64,000 nucleotides of DNA from contig NZ_JAFIQY010000020.1 of the NCBI RefSeq assembly GCF_022271435.1, forward strand, positions 62,001 through 126,000, read 5' to 3'. Of the stretch, positions 51,373 through 59,982 are shown piece by piece. This DNA is from Streptomyces monomycini (GTDB lineage Bacteria; Actinomycetota; Actinomycetes; Streptomycetales; Streptomycetaceae). Position 1 is the first letter of the stretch. Each line of letters begins with the position of its first letter. The notes beneath the pieces are model-generated. The model searched no databases and was not told where the DNA came from. It saw only the letters and a program-made list of their open reading frames with translations. The translations under genes were made by a program, and so were the position numbers.

Positions 51373-51744
51373 ATGTCCACAAAGGGGCTGGCCATCGCGG
51401 CGGCCGCAGGTATTCTGGTGGCCGCGGCGCCGCAAACGGTATTGGCCGCCACTCCTTACGCATGTGCTGATGAATTCGTCTGCCTGTTCCAGGACCATGG
51501 CGGTGTGGGCGCCAAGCTGGAAGTCCACGACGCCATTTCCGACCTTCGCAACACTTCGGGTTGGAACGACAAGGCCCGGAGTGTGTTCAACAATTCCTCG
51601 GACGACTGGTGCCTGTACCGCGACGAGAATTACAAGGGTGAGTTCCGGACCGTCGGCCCTGGTTCCGGCACGAACCTCACGAATGAGTTCGACAGGTCGG
51701 TGAGCTCGCTCCGTCCGGAGCCGGACGGTGGATGCACGGTCTGA
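51373..51744 (+). CDS. Secreted peptidase inhibitor, family I36 (SMPI-like)
   Basis: 123 residues with a Sec signal peptide (AIAAAAGILVAAAPQTVLA, cleavage after about residue 25). The mature part has the I36 pattern: CADEFVCLFQDHGGVG, SDLRNTSGWNDKARSVFNNS, CLYRDENYKGEFRTVGPG and SSLRP, with four cysteines likely in disulfides. Relatives inhibit metalloproteases or subtilisins outside the cell. Local GC is lower than average. Confidence 0.9.
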   Translation: MSTKGLAIAAAAGILVAAAPQTVLAATPYACADEFVCLFQDHGGVGAKLEVHDAISDLRNTSGWNDKARSVFNNSSDDWCLYRDENYKGEFRTVGPGSGTNLTNEFDRSVSSLRPEPDGGCTV

Positions 51745-52022
51745 CGGTCGGCCCTTGGCCGCCGTTCCGCCGGGCCCCGGTCCGGCGGAACGGCGGTGCT
51801 CTCCCGGCGCGGCGGCCCTCCGGGGGCCGTCGCGCCCCCGCGCTTGTTGACAAGTGTGTTGACTGGCAAGGGAGTTGGCTTTTCGGTCAATCTCCGAACC
51901 GCCTTGACGCGCAGCCGCACCGGCCGGTTTGCTGTGCGTGACCTGTTGGTGTCGATCAGTGCACCGATTCTGCACACACGCGCCCGGGATGCGGCGCGTC
52001 CGGAGGTGAAGCGCGTAGTGGA
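51745..52022. other. 278-bp intergenic region
   Basis: Contains the inverted repeat CTTGT-TG-ACAAG (51842-51853) with TTGACA inside it and a second TTGACT shortly after, so a promoter for the next gene is likely here. Lower GC than neighbours. No gene seen. Confidence 0.5.
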
Positions 52023-52988
52023 GTGTTCCTGCCCGTGACCCCTCCGCCTCCTCTGCCGCTCGGCCGGTCCCGCCGCAAGGACGCGCCGGTCCTCGACCCG
52101 GCCCTGGACGACGTCCAACTCGCCGCCTCCGTCGACGCCCTGGCGCACGGACGCTGGATCCGGGTACGGACGCTGCTGGCCGACACCGGTACGGACTGGG
52201 ACCTGCGGGGCCACCGGCTCGTGGTGCTCGCCGAAGGCGCGGCCAGTGCCGCCTGGGCCGGTGACTGGCGGCTGGCCGAACCGGACAGCGCCGATGCCGC
52301 CGCCCTGCTGGCCTGCGCCCTCGTCTTTCAGGCACTGCGCGGCCGGGGCGACCGGGACGCCGCGCGCGAGGCCTGCCGGCTCGCCGCGGCCATGGCGCCC
52401 CGCGACCCGACCCCGTGGCTCGGCCTGCTGCTCCTCGCCCGCCGCACCGGCACCCCCGACGAACGCGAGCACGCCTTCGACCAGGTGCGGGCCCGGCACC
52501 CGGACCACCACCACGCCCACCACCTGATGGCCGCCTGCCTGGCCGAGCAGCAGCAGAACGGCGTCGACGACCCGCTGCACCAGGTCTACGACTTCGCGTA
52601 CTGGGCCGCCGAACAGGCCCCCGCCGACTCACCGCTGGCGATCCTGCCCGTCGTCGCCCACGCGGAGCGCTACCGTGCCCTGGCCGCCGCCGGTCTCGAA
52701 CCGGCGGACCCGGCCGCCTCCGGTCACTGGTCCACCCGCCGCGCCCGTCAGGTCATGAAGGCGGCCTTCGACTGGTGGCTGGAGTGGGAGGGCGAGGACC
52801 ACCCGCGCCGCAAGGTGGACCTCAACTTCCTCGCGCACGCCAAGTACCACGAGGGGAGGATGGCGGAGGCCGCCGCGCTCTTCCACCGCATCGGCCCGCA
52901 CGTCACCGCCGCTCCCTGGTCCTACCCCGACCGGGACGCCCGCAAGGCCTTCAAGGCGGCCCGCGCCACAGCCTTCCGCACCGCCTGA
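52023..52988 (+). CDS. Hypothetical helical-repeat protein
   Basis: 321 residues, soluble, no signal. Helices with TPR/SEL-like spacing (ALVFQALRGRGDRDAAREAC, RLAAAMAPRDPTPWLGLLLL, and the His-rich RHPDHHHAHHLMAACLAEQQ). The C-terminal part has FDWWLEWEGEDHPRRKVDL. No family recognised. GTG start at 52023; GTG 52035 is an alternative. It precedes the permease/amine oxidase pair on the same strand by 122 nt. Confidence 0.75.
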   Translation: MFLPVTPPPPLPLGRSRRKDAPVLDPALDDVQLAASVDALAHGRWIRVRTLLADTGTDWDLRGHRLVVLAEGAASAAWAGDWRLAEPDSADAAALLACALVFQALRGRGDRDAAREACRLAAAMAPRDPTPWLGLLLLARRTGTPDEREHAFDQVRARHPDHHHAHHLMAACLAEQQQNGVDDPLHQVYDFAYWAAEQAPADSPLAILPVVAHAERYRALAAAGLEPADPAASGHWSTRRARQVMKAAFDWWLEWEGEDHPRRKVDLNFLAHAKYHEGRMAEAAALFHRIGPHVTAAPWSYPDRDARKAFKAARATAFRTA

Positions 52989-53110
52989 CCCGGGCGCCCG
53001 CACCACGTGCACAGCACGACCGGTACGACGTACGCAGCACCACCCGCACCACGCACCACGCACGACGCGCACCCCGCCTCCGCGTTCCACGGAAAGGACA
53101 CCTCCGCGCC

Positions 53111-54718
53111 ATGCTGACGAGCAGTACGGGTAACAAGAGCCATCGGGGACGCACAAGACGCACGGGCCGTAGCGGAGATCCGGGCGGCCCCGGGGAGATC
53201 AGCACCTTCAAGGGCCAGGAACGGGCCCTGCGCGCCGGCCGCATCGGCACCGCGGGACTGCTGCTGTCCGTGCTGGCCGCCAGCGCGCCCCTGATGGTGG
53301 TGGCCGGCGTCATGGTCACCACGTACCAGGTCATGGGCATCGTCGGGCAGCCGCTGCTGTTCGTCATCCTGGGCGTGGTGATGGCGCTGTTCAGCGTCGG
53401 GTACGCGGAGATGAGCCGGCACGTGCACAACGCCGGCGCCTTCTACGCGTACATCGCGCGCGGCCTCGGCGGCACGGCGGGCGCCGGAGCCTCCTTCGTC
53501 GCGCTCGCCGCGTACAGCGCCCTGCAGTTCGGCATCTACGGCATCTTCGGCTTCGAGGTGACCGGGCTGCTCGACAAGCATCTCGGCGCCACCGTCGCCT
53601 GGTGGGTGCCCGCGCTGCTCGGCGTCGCCCTGATCGGTGTCCTCGGCGCACTGAAGATCGACCTGAACGCCAAGGTGCTGGGCGTCCTGCTCGCGGTCGA
53701 GGTCGTCCTGATCACCGTCTTCGACCTCGCCTTCGCCGCCGAACCGGGGCCGCAGGGCCTGTCGCTGCACGCCTTCGACCCGGCCACGCTCGGCGGCGCG
53801 GGCCTGGGCACCGCGCTGTGCTTCGCCGTCGCCGCGTTCGTCGGCTTCGAACAGGCCCCCGTCTACGCCGAGGAGACCAGCCGGCCGCAGACGGTCGTGG
53901 CGCGGGTGATGTTCCTCGCCGTCGGCTTCGTCGCGGTCTTCTTCGCGCTCAGCTCCTGGCTGATCGGTGTCGCCACCGGCCCGGACCACGTCGTCGCCAC
54001 CGCGGGCAAGGAGGGACCCGGCCTGATCTTCGCCCTCACCGGCCCACGGCTCGGCGGCACGTTCACCGACATCCTGCACCTCTTCTTCGTGACCGGCATC
54101 TTCGCCTCGATGCTCAGCTTCCACAACGTGGTGGCCCGCTACGCCTTCGCGATGGGCCGCGAAGGCCTGCTGCCCGCCGCGCTCGGCCGTACCGCCAGGT
54201 CCAGCGGCGCCCCGGCGCTCGGCTCGCTGCTCCAGTCCGTCATCTCGCTGCTCGTCGTGGGCGCCTTCGCGCTCACCGACCGCACCCCGGACGGCGACCC
54301 CACCACCCCCGTACTGAAGCTGTTCACCTGGGGCGGCAACGTGGGCGCGCTCGGCGTGATCGTGCTGATGGCCACCGCGTCCGTCGCCGTCATCGCGTTC
54401 TTCGTACGGCGCGGGGCGGGCCGGGCGCAGGCCGGGCGGCTGCTGGCCGCCGGGCTGGCCGCGCTGGCGCTGCTGACCGTACTGGTCTACGCGGTCAAGG
54501 ACTTCGGTGTCCTGGTCAGCGCGGCGGAGGGCTCGGCGCTGTCCTGGGTGCTGCCCGGCGTCATCGGGCTGGTGGCGGTGCTCGGGCTGGGGTACGGGCG
54601 CGTGCTGCGCGCGCGGCGCCCGCAGGTGCACGCCCGTATCGGTCTGGGCAACGAGGCGTTCCAACTGGAGAAGGCGGCGAGCACGCCGTCCCCGTCGTCC
54701 CCGCGTGAGGAGAGCTGA
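53111..54718 (+). CDS. APC-family amino acid/amine permease
   Basis: 535 residues, about twelve helices. After a basic N-terminal 35 residues come LRAGRIGTAGLLLSVLAASA and MVVAGVMVTTYQVMGIVGQP, then SRHVHNAGAFYAYIARGLGG and AFVGFEQAPVYAEETSRPQT, typical of the actinobacterial amine permease branch. The amine oxidase gene begins 3 nt after the stop, so the pair should take up and oxidise a primary amine. Confidence 0.92.
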   Translation: MLTSSTGNKSHRGRTRRTGRSGDPGGPGEISTFKGQERALRAGRIGTAGLLLSVLAASAPLMVVAGVMVTTYQVMGIVGQPLLFVILGVVMALFSVGYAEMSRHVHNAGAFYAYIARGLGGTAGAGASFVALAAYSALQFGIYGIFGFEVTGLLDKHLGATVAWWVPALLGVALIGVLGALKIDLNAKVLGVLLAVEVVLITVFDLAFAAEPGPQGLSLHAFDPATLGGAGLGTALCFAVAAFVGFEQAPVYAEETSRPQTVVARVMFLAVGFVAVFFALSSWLIGVATGPDHVVATAGKEGPGLIFALTGPRLGGTFTDILHLFFVTGIFASMLSFHNVVARYAFAMGREGLLPAALGRTARSSGAPALGSLLQSVISLLVVGAFALTDRTPDGDPTTPVLKLFTWGGNVGALGVIVLMATASVAVIAFFVRRGAGRAQAGRLLAAGLAALALLTVLVYAVKDFGVLVSAAEGSALSWVLPGVIGLVAVLGLGYGRVLRARRPQVHARIGLGNEAFQLEKAASTPSPSSPREES

Positions 54719-54721
54719 CCG

Positions 54722-56695
54722 ATGGCACACAGCACGCCGGAACCGCAGCCGCCCGCCCCCGCCCCGCAGTCCCCCGCCCCGCACCCCCTCGACCCGCTCA
54801 CCGCCGACGAGATCACCGCGGCCCGCGACGTCCTGCACGGCGCGGGCCTGGTGGGGGACACCACCCGGTTCCCGCTCGTCCTGCCGGACGAGCCGGACCG
54901 GCACACCGTCGCCGCCCACCGCCCCGGCGACCCGGTCGTCCGGCGGCTGCGCGTGACCCTCCTGGACACCGCGACCGGCGCCGCGGCCGAAGCGGTCGTG
55001 GACGTCAGCGCCCGTGTCCTGCTCGCCCACCGCCCGCTGGACCCGGCGGTGGACGGCCGGCCGCCCGTGCTCTTCGAGGAGTACGAACGCTGCGACGCGA
55101 TCGTCAAGGCCGACCCGGGCTGGCGCGAGGCCATGGCCGAGCGCGGCATCACCGACACCTCGCTCGCCGTCTGCGCGCCGCTGGCCGCCGGCAACTTCGG
55201 CCGGGCCGAGGAGACCGGGCGCCGGATGCTGCGCTCGCTGACGTTCCTGCGGTGCGAGACGGCCGACAACCCCTTCGCGCACCCCGTGGGCGGCCTGGTC
55301 GCCGACGTGGACCTGACCGAGCGGCGGGTGGTCCGGCTGATCGACACCGGAGCGGTGCCGGTGCCCGCCGCGTGCGGGCGCTACGAGGCCGAGTTCAACG
55401 GCCCCGCGCGCACCGACCTGAAGCCCTTGGAGATCAGCCAGCCCGACGGCCCCTCCTTCACCCTGGACGGGCACCGCCTGAGCTGGCAGAACTGGTCACT
55501 GCGGCTGGACTTCAACTCCCGCGAGGGTCTGGTCCTGCACGAGCTGTCCTACCGTGACGGCGACCGCGTACGGCCCGTACTGCACCGCGCCTCGCTCGCC
55601 GAGATGGCCGTCCCGTACGCCGACCCCGGCGCGGACCGCAACTGGATCTGCTATCTGGACGTCGGCGAGTACACCCTCGGCCGCAACGCCAACGCGCTCC
55701 GGCTGGGCTGCGACTGCCTCGGCGAGATCCGGTACGTGGACGCCGTCCTCCCCGACGACCACGGGCTGCCGCAGACGCTGTCCAACGCCGTCTGCATCCA
55801 CGAGGAGGACCACGGCCTCCTGTGGAAGCACACCAACATGTTCAGCGGGTTCACCGCCGAGAGCCGCCGCTCCCGCCGCCTGGTCGTCTCCTGCATCGCC
55901 ACGCTCGGCAACTACGACTACGGCTTCTACTGGTACCTGTACCAGGACGGCGGCATCGAGTTCGAGGTCAAGTCCACCGGCCTGGTGCAGACCTCGGCGT
56001 CCGAGCCGGGCGCCGTCTCCCCGTACGCCACCGAGGTCGCCCCCGGCCTCCAGGCCCCGTACCACCAGCACCTGTTCTGCGCCCGGCTGGACCCGGCGGT
56101 GGACGGCCACGCCAACACGGTGGAGGAGGTCGACATCGTCCGGGTCCCCATGGGTCCCGACAACCCCAACGGCAACGCCTTCACCGTCCGCGCCACCCCC
56201 GTCACCGACTCCGGGGAAGCGGGCCGGCTGGCCGACCCGGCCGTCGGACGCCGCTGGCGGATCACCAACCCGGCCGCCCGCAACCGGACCGGACAGCCGG
56301 TCGCGTACACCCTGACCCCGCAGCCGTCCGGTCCGCCGCTCCTCGCGCAGCCCGGCTCCGCGGTCGCCGCACGGGTCGCCTACGCCGCCAAGCACCTGTG
56401 GATCACCCGGAGCGCGGCCGGCCGCCGCTACCCGGACGGTGACTACCCCAACCAGCACCCCGGGGGCGCCGGCGTCCCCGAGTGGTCACGCCCCGGCGAG
56501 TCCCTGGAGAACACCGCCCTGACCCTCTGGCACTGCTTCGGGCCGACACATCTGCCGCGCCTGGAGGACTGGCCGGTGATGCCGGTCGACCGCTGCGGCT
56601 TCACCCTCCGGCCGACCGGGTTCTTCGACCGGAACCCGACGCTCGACCTGCCACGGGAGAGCGGCGGCGGGCACTGTCACGCTCAGGGGAGGTGA
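54722..56695 (+). CDS. Copper-containing primary-amine oxidase
   Basis: 657 residues. Self-processing TPQ site TLGNYDYG with Tyr398, catalytic-base Asp313 (YLDVGEYTLG) 85 residues before it, and Cu ligands His448/His450 (YHQHLFCARLD), all spaced as in Arthrobacter phenethylamine oxidase. It oxidises R-CH2-NH2 to the aldehyde with release of ammonia and H2O2. The first 25 residues are Pro-rich. No signal peptide. Cotranscribed with the permease, from which it is separated by 3 nt. Confidence 0.96.
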   Translation: MAHSTPEPQPPAPAPQSPAPHPLDPLTADEITAARDVLHGAGLVGDTTRFPLVLPDEPDRHTVAAHRPGDPVVRRLRVTLLDTATGAAAEAVVDVSARVLLAHRPLDPAVDGRPPVLFEEYERCDAIVKADPGWREAMAERGITDTSLAVCAPLAAGNFGRAEETGRRMLRSLTFLRCETADNPFAHPVGGLVADVDLTERRVVRLIDTGAVPVPAACGRYEAEFNGPARTDLKPLEISQPDGPSFTLDGHRLSWQNWSLRLDFNSREGLVLHELSYRDGDRVRPVLHRASLAEMAVPYADPGADRNWICYLDVGEYTLGRNANALRLGCDCLGEIRYVDAVLPDDHGLPQTLSNAVCIHEEDHGLLWKHTNMFSGFTAESRRSRRLVVSCIATLGNYDYGFYWYLYQDGGIEFEVKSTGLVQTSASEPGAVSPYATEVAPGLQAPYHQHLFCARLDPAVDGHANTVEEVDIVRVPMGPDNPNGNAFTVRATPVTDSGEAGRLADPAVGRRWRITNPAARNRTGQPVAYTLTPQPSGPPLLAQPGSAVAARVAYAAKHLWITRSAAGRRYPDGDYPNQHPGGAGVPEWSRPGESLENTALTLWHCFGPTHLPRLEDWPVMPVDRCGFTLRPTGFFDRNPTLDLPRESGGGHCHAQGR

Positions 56696-56731
56696 GCGGT
56701 CCGCCAGGCGGAGCGGGCCGGTGCCGGGCCT

Positions 56732-57628
56732 TCAGGCTCCCTCCGGCCCGTCGAGCGGCGTCGGCTCCCACGCCCGCCGCAACTGCGCGCGCAGCAACGG
56801 CAGCGGACTGTCGTCGATGCCGCGAAGCCGGTCGGAGAGGAGCGTCAGCGTGTCGCAGCGGGCCAGTTGCAGCGCGCGGGCGCACCCGCCGCGGTCGAAT
56901 CCGGCGGCCTCCGCGATCCGTACGGCGGCCACCGCGCCGACCGAGATCGCCAGGCCCGCGACGTCCTCGGCGGGATCGCCGGTCACCGCGTCCGTCCAGT
57001 CCAGCACGCCGCTGATCCGGCCGTCCTCGGCGACGAGCAGGTGCTCTCCCTTGAGGTCGTTGTGCACCAGCGTGCCGGGAGCGGTGGCGCTCTCCGCCCC
57101 CGGTACGCGCAGCCTCGGCAGCCGGCCGGCCGCGAACTCGCCGCGCGCGGCGGCGGCCTCCGCGGCGGCCGTGGCGCGGCGCAGCAGCCCCGGCATGTTG
57201 CGCGGCGCCTCCGGCGGCACGCCCAGCGCCTCGGCGGACGCCACCGGCACCTCCGCGAGCAGGACGAGCAGCCGCGCCAGCTCGGCCTCGCCCGCCGCCG
57301 TCACCGGGCGCAGTTCGGCGGAGACCCCGCCCAGGCGGGTGTCCAGGGTGAAGGCGCGGCCGCGCGCCCACTCACCGCTCGCCACACTGACCGGCACCGG
57401 CACACCGATCCGCTCCCCGATCAGCTCGCGCACCGCGACCTCCCGGCGCAGCCGCTCCGAGCCGCCCCGGTCCAGCGCGCAGCGGGCCACATGGTCCGGC
57501 CCCACCCACCAGGACGCGTGGTCGCCGCCCTCGCCGACGGGCCGGACATCGGCCGCGGTCGCGCCGGGAACGACGTCCTGGGCCAGCCCGGCCACCTCTG
57601 CCGCCTCCGGCCAACGTTCATCCGTCAT
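56732..57628 (-). CDS. APH-family phosphotransferase
   Basis: 298 residues. Catalytic loop TLVHNDLKGEHLLV and metal-binding GVLDWTDAVTGDPAEDVAGL are intact; the N-terminal lobe (GEGGDHASWWVGPDHVARCA) fits. The fold covers aminoglycoside, homoserine and other small-molecule kinases; no specific substrate can be inferred. ATG 57628 is preferred; ATG 57640/57637 are alternatives. Confidence 0.85.
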   Translation of the reverse strand: MTDERWPEAAEVAGLAQDVVPGATAADVRPVGEGGDHASWWVGPDHVARCALDRGGSERLRREVAVRELIGERIGVPVPVSVASGEWARGRAFTLDTRLGGVSAELRPVTAAGEAELARLLVLLAEVPVASAEALGVPPEAPRNMPGLLRRATAAAEAAAARGEFAAGRLPRLRVPGAESATAPGTLVHNDLKGEHLLVAEDGRISGVLDWTDAVTGDPAEDVAGLAISVGAVAAVRIAEAAGFDRGGCARALQLARCDTLTLLSDRLRGIDDSPLPLLRAQLRRAWEPTPLDGPEGA

Positions 57629-57715
57629 GATCGCCATCATGCCGCAGCGGGCCGCCGGGGCGTGGCGGATGTCCGCCCGACGCCCCCGCGAGCCGTACCC
57701 CGCCTCGTACCCCCG

Positions 57716-58117
57716 TCAGTCCTCCAGCGCCTCCCGCACCCGGCGCGACACGGTGAACGTGTACAGGTCCAGCACCCCGGGCGGCTCCGCGACGCCGGGG
57801 CCGCCGGCCTTGATCCAGGCGGCGACGTCGTCCAGCGCCCCGTCGTCGTTGACCAGGCCCAGCCACACCGGGCGTCCGCCCGCGGCCCGGCCCGCGCGCG
57901 ACGGCTGGACCACGACGACGTTGGCCTGGTCGCACACGTCCAGGCAGTCCGAGGCGCGGACCTCGGCCGCGCCCGCCAGCGCGGCCCGCAGCCGGGGTAT
58001 CTGCGCCGCGTGGTCCACGCCCGGGACCTTGCGCGGATCACCGCAGCAGCAGCCGCGGCAGACGGTGACGCGGCACGGGGTCTCGGCGGGCGCGCGGCCG
58101 GAACGCTTATTGATCAT
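57716..58117 (-). CDS. Thioredoxin-like [2Fe-2S] ferredoxin-domain protein
   Basis: 133 residues. Four cysteine positions: VCRGCCCGDPRK and SDCLDVCDQANVVVVQPS, the pattern of the thioredoxin-like [2Fe-2S] family. It is divergent from a P450 gene with only 34 bp between start codons. TAGCAT (58125-58130) lies 7 nt before ATG 58117, which supports this start over ATG 58126 and a leaderless message. It could pass electrons to the P450; inference only. Confidence 0.82.
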   Translation of the reverse strand: MINKRSGRAPAETPCRVTVCRGCCCGDPRKVPGVDHAAQIPRLRAALAGAAEVRASDCLDVCDQANVVVVQPSRAGRAAGGRPVWLGLVNDDGALDDVAAWIKAGGPGVAEPPGVLDLYTFTVSRRVREALED

Positions 58118-58151
58118 TCGGCCCATGCTACGCGGGGTAGGTATCGCCCCC
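58118..58151. promoter_or_regulatory. 34-bp divergent promoter region
   Basis: Both genes start within 34 bp of each other. TAGCAT serves the minus gene; TAGGTA (58138-58143) is the candidate -10 box of the plus gene, 8 nt before its ATG. Neither has room for a conventional leader. Confidence 0.5.
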
Positions 58152-59531
58152 ATGACCTCCACGACGCACGCCGCCCCGCTCATACCGGGCCCCAAGGGAG
58201 TCCCGTTCCTGGGCTCGATGTTCGACCTGCGGCGGTCCACCCTCGACACGTTCACGCGCGCCCGGCGCGACCACGGCGACATCGTCCGTTTCGTGGCCGG
58301 ACCGCCCGGCCTGCGCAGCGTCTTCCACGCGGTCTTCTCGCCCGAGGGCAGCCAGCGGGTCCTGGCGTCCGAGGCCGCGAACTTCCGCAAGGACCACCCG
58401 TTCTACGAAGAGGTCCGGCAGTCCTTCGGCAACGGCCTGCTGACCAGTCAGGACGCCGACTACCTGCGCCAACGCCGCATCGTGCAGCCGCTGTTCACCA
58501 AGCGCCGGGTGGACGGGTACGCGGGAGCCGTGGCGTCCGAGGCGCAGGCCGTCGCCGACCGCTGGCGCAGCGCGCCCGGCGGCGCCGTCGACCTGGTGGG
58601 CGAGATGAACCGGCTCGCGCTGCGCACCGTCTCCCGCATCCTGTTCGGTACGGACGTGGAGGCCGCGGTCGCCACCGTGCACCGCTGCTTCCCGGTGATC
58701 AACAAGTATGTGGTGCGGCGCGGCTTCGCGCCCCGCAACCTGCCGCGCCACTGGCCCACCCCCGCCAACCGGAAGGCCGCCGCCGCGACGGCCGAGCTGA
58801 ACGCGGTCTGCGACCGGATCGCCGCCGGCCGGCGGGCCGCCGGGGCGCCCGGGGACGGCGCGGGCGCGGACCTTCTCTCGCTCCTCACCCGCGCGGGCAC
58901 CGCGGAGGACGGCGGCCTGGACGCCACCGAGATTCGCGAGCAGGTCCTGGTCTTCCTGCTGGCCGGGCACGAGACGACCGCGACCTCGCTGGCCTTCACC
59001 CTCCACCTGCTCGCCCGGCACCCCGCGGAACAGGCCCTCGTACGGGAGGAGATCGACGCCGTACTGGCGGGGCGCGACCCGGAGGCCGCCGACCTGGACC
59101 GGCTGCCGCGGCTGACCATGGCCCTCAAGGAGGCGATGCGGCTGTATCCGGCGGCGCCGGTGGTCAGCCGGCGCGGTGTCGCGGCCACCGAGATCGACGG
59201 GTACCGCATCCCGGACGGCGCCGACGTGATCGTCTCGCCCTGGGTGACCCACCGGCACCCGGATCTGTGGGAGGACCCGGAACGCTTCGATCCGCTGCGC
59301 TTCACACCCGAGCGCGAGGCGGCGCGCCACCGCTACGCGTGGTTCCCCTTCGGCGGCGGCCCGCGGGCCTGCATCGGACAGCACTTCTCGATGCTGGAGT
59401 CCGTGCTGGCGGCGGCGGTCCTGCTGCGGTCGTACGAGCTGACGGCGGTGGACCGGGACGTGCCGCTCACCGCGGGGATCACCTTGCAGGCGACCGGCCC
59501 GGCGCGGGTGCGACTGCGCGCGCTGGGGTGA
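58152..59531 (+). CDS. Cytochrome P450
   Basis: 459 residues. I-helix AGHETT (271-276), ExxR as E327-AM-R330, PERF region DPERFDPLRF, and heme loop FGGGPRACIG with Cys407 as heme ligand. N-terminus PLIPGPKGVPFLGS without a membrane anchor, so it is a soluble bacterial class enzyme of the CYP4/CYP102-like group. Its reductase partner is not adjacent, except possibly the divergent [2Fe-2S] protein. Substrate unknown. Confidence 0.96.
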   Translation: MTSTTHAAPLIPGPKGVPFLGSMFDLRRSTLDTFTRARRDHGDIVRFVAGPPGLRSVFHAVFSPEGSQRVLASEAANFRKDHPFYEEVRQSFGNGLLTSQDADYLRQRRIVQPLFTKRRVDGYAGAVASEAQAVADRWRSAPGGAVDLVGEMNRLALRTVSRILFGTDVEAAVATVHRCFPVINKYVVRRGFAPRNLPRHWPTPANRKAAAATAELNAVCDRIAAGRRAAGAPGDGAGADLLSLLTRAGTAEDGGLDATEIREQVLVFLLAGHETTATSLAFTLHLLARHPAEQALVREEIDAVLAGRDPEAADLDRLPRLTMALKEAMRLYPAAPVVSRRGVAATEIDGYRIPDGADVIVSPWVTHRHPDLWEDPERFDPLRFTPEREAARHRYAWFPFGGGPRACIGQHFSMLESVLAAAVLLRSYELTAVDRDVPLTAGITLQATGPARVRLRALG

Positions 59532-59672
59532 CGGGCGGGGGAGGGGCGACCGTACGGGCCGCGGCGGGGGCGGACGTCCGGTCCGGGCCAGGAAGGCACG
59601 TACGTACGGCCGGGAAGGGCGTGGGCCGGGCACGCGCGGCGGTGTGAGCGCGCCGCGCCGCCGGACGCGACG

Positions 59673-59711
59673 AAAATCGCGTTGCCGTCCCGGCGGCGCC
59701 CCTCGTACCGT
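59673..59711 (+). promoter_or_regulatory. WblC/WhiB7-like promoter of ABC-F gene
   Basis: TTGCCG (59682-59687), 18 bp, TACCGT (59706-59711), with an AAAAT patch (59673-59677) 4 nt before the -35 box. An AT-rich patch in this place is the hallmark of promoters activated by WhiB7/WblC in response to ribosome-targeting antibiotics. Transcription would start near 59718, leaving a leader of about 265 nt. Confidence 0.6.
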
Positions 59712-59754
59712 TCTTCCCGTTCCCCTCCCCATTGCCGCCGACAGGAGAAGGCCG

Positions 59755-59766
59755 TTGCTCGTCTGA
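59755..59766 (+). CDS. Three-codon leader ORF (M-L-V-stop)
   Basis: TTG CTC GTC TGA, preceded by AGGAG (59743-59747) at 7-nt spacing, a near-ideal ribosome site in front of a minimal ORF. It lies in the leader of the ABC-F gene and is followed by stable hairpins. Ribosome stalling on it by an antibiotic could switch the leader structure and allow read-through. Ribosome-mediated attenuation by tiny leader peptides is known for antibiotic-resistance ABC-F genes; the switch here is inferred. Confidence 0.6.
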   Translation: MLV

Positions 59767-59779
59767 GGTCCTGAGACAC

Positions 59780-59828
59780 CGCGCCCACGGCGCGAGGTGC
59801 GACAGCGCGCGCAGAGCGCGCCGGCACC
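59780..59828 (+). promoter_or_regulatory. Leader hairpins downstream of the uORF
   Basis: CGCGCC-CAC-GGCGCG (59780-59794) and a compound hairpin GGTGC...GCACC (59796-59828) with inner GCGCGC/GCGCGC stem. GAGGTC (59765-59770), overlapping the uORF stop, can instead pair with GACCTC (59849-59854), giving alternative structures. Confidence 0.5.
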
Positions 59829-59892
59829 CGCCGTGCGCCCCTGTCCGCGACCTCGGCGATCCGTGTCACCGGCCCGCCCTCTCCGCCCCGGC

Positions 59893-59906
59893 GCACCGCT
59901 CGGTGC
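59893..59906 (+). terminator. Candidate attenuator hairpin
   Basis: GCACCG-CT-CGGTGC followed by CCCCC, about 77 nt before the ABC-F start. No U-tract. Confidence 0.35.
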
Positions 59907-59982
59907 CCCCGGCTCTCGTGGACCTTCCCGTGGTGTCTCCCGCGCCGTCCCCGTACCTTCGCCGCGCACCGAGGAGACCCGT

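Larger units (their letters stand above)
59532..59982. other. 451-bp region holding the ABC-F promoter and leader
   Basis: Contains the promoter 59673-59711, uORF 59755-59766 and hairpins 59780-59794, 59796-59828 and 59893-59906. No protein gene other than the uORF is supported. Confidence 0.7.

Noticed and set aside
56732..57628. Antibiotic-resistance reading of the APH-like kinases (also 42788-43846)
   Set aside because: The fold is shared by many metabolic kinases. The second is tied to an acyl-CoA dehydrogenase, and the first has no resistance context.
56721..58151. Long + strand extension in frame with the P450 gene
   Set aside because: It is antisense to the APH-like kinase and [2Fe-2S] genes, both with intact motifs; the P450 starts at 58152.
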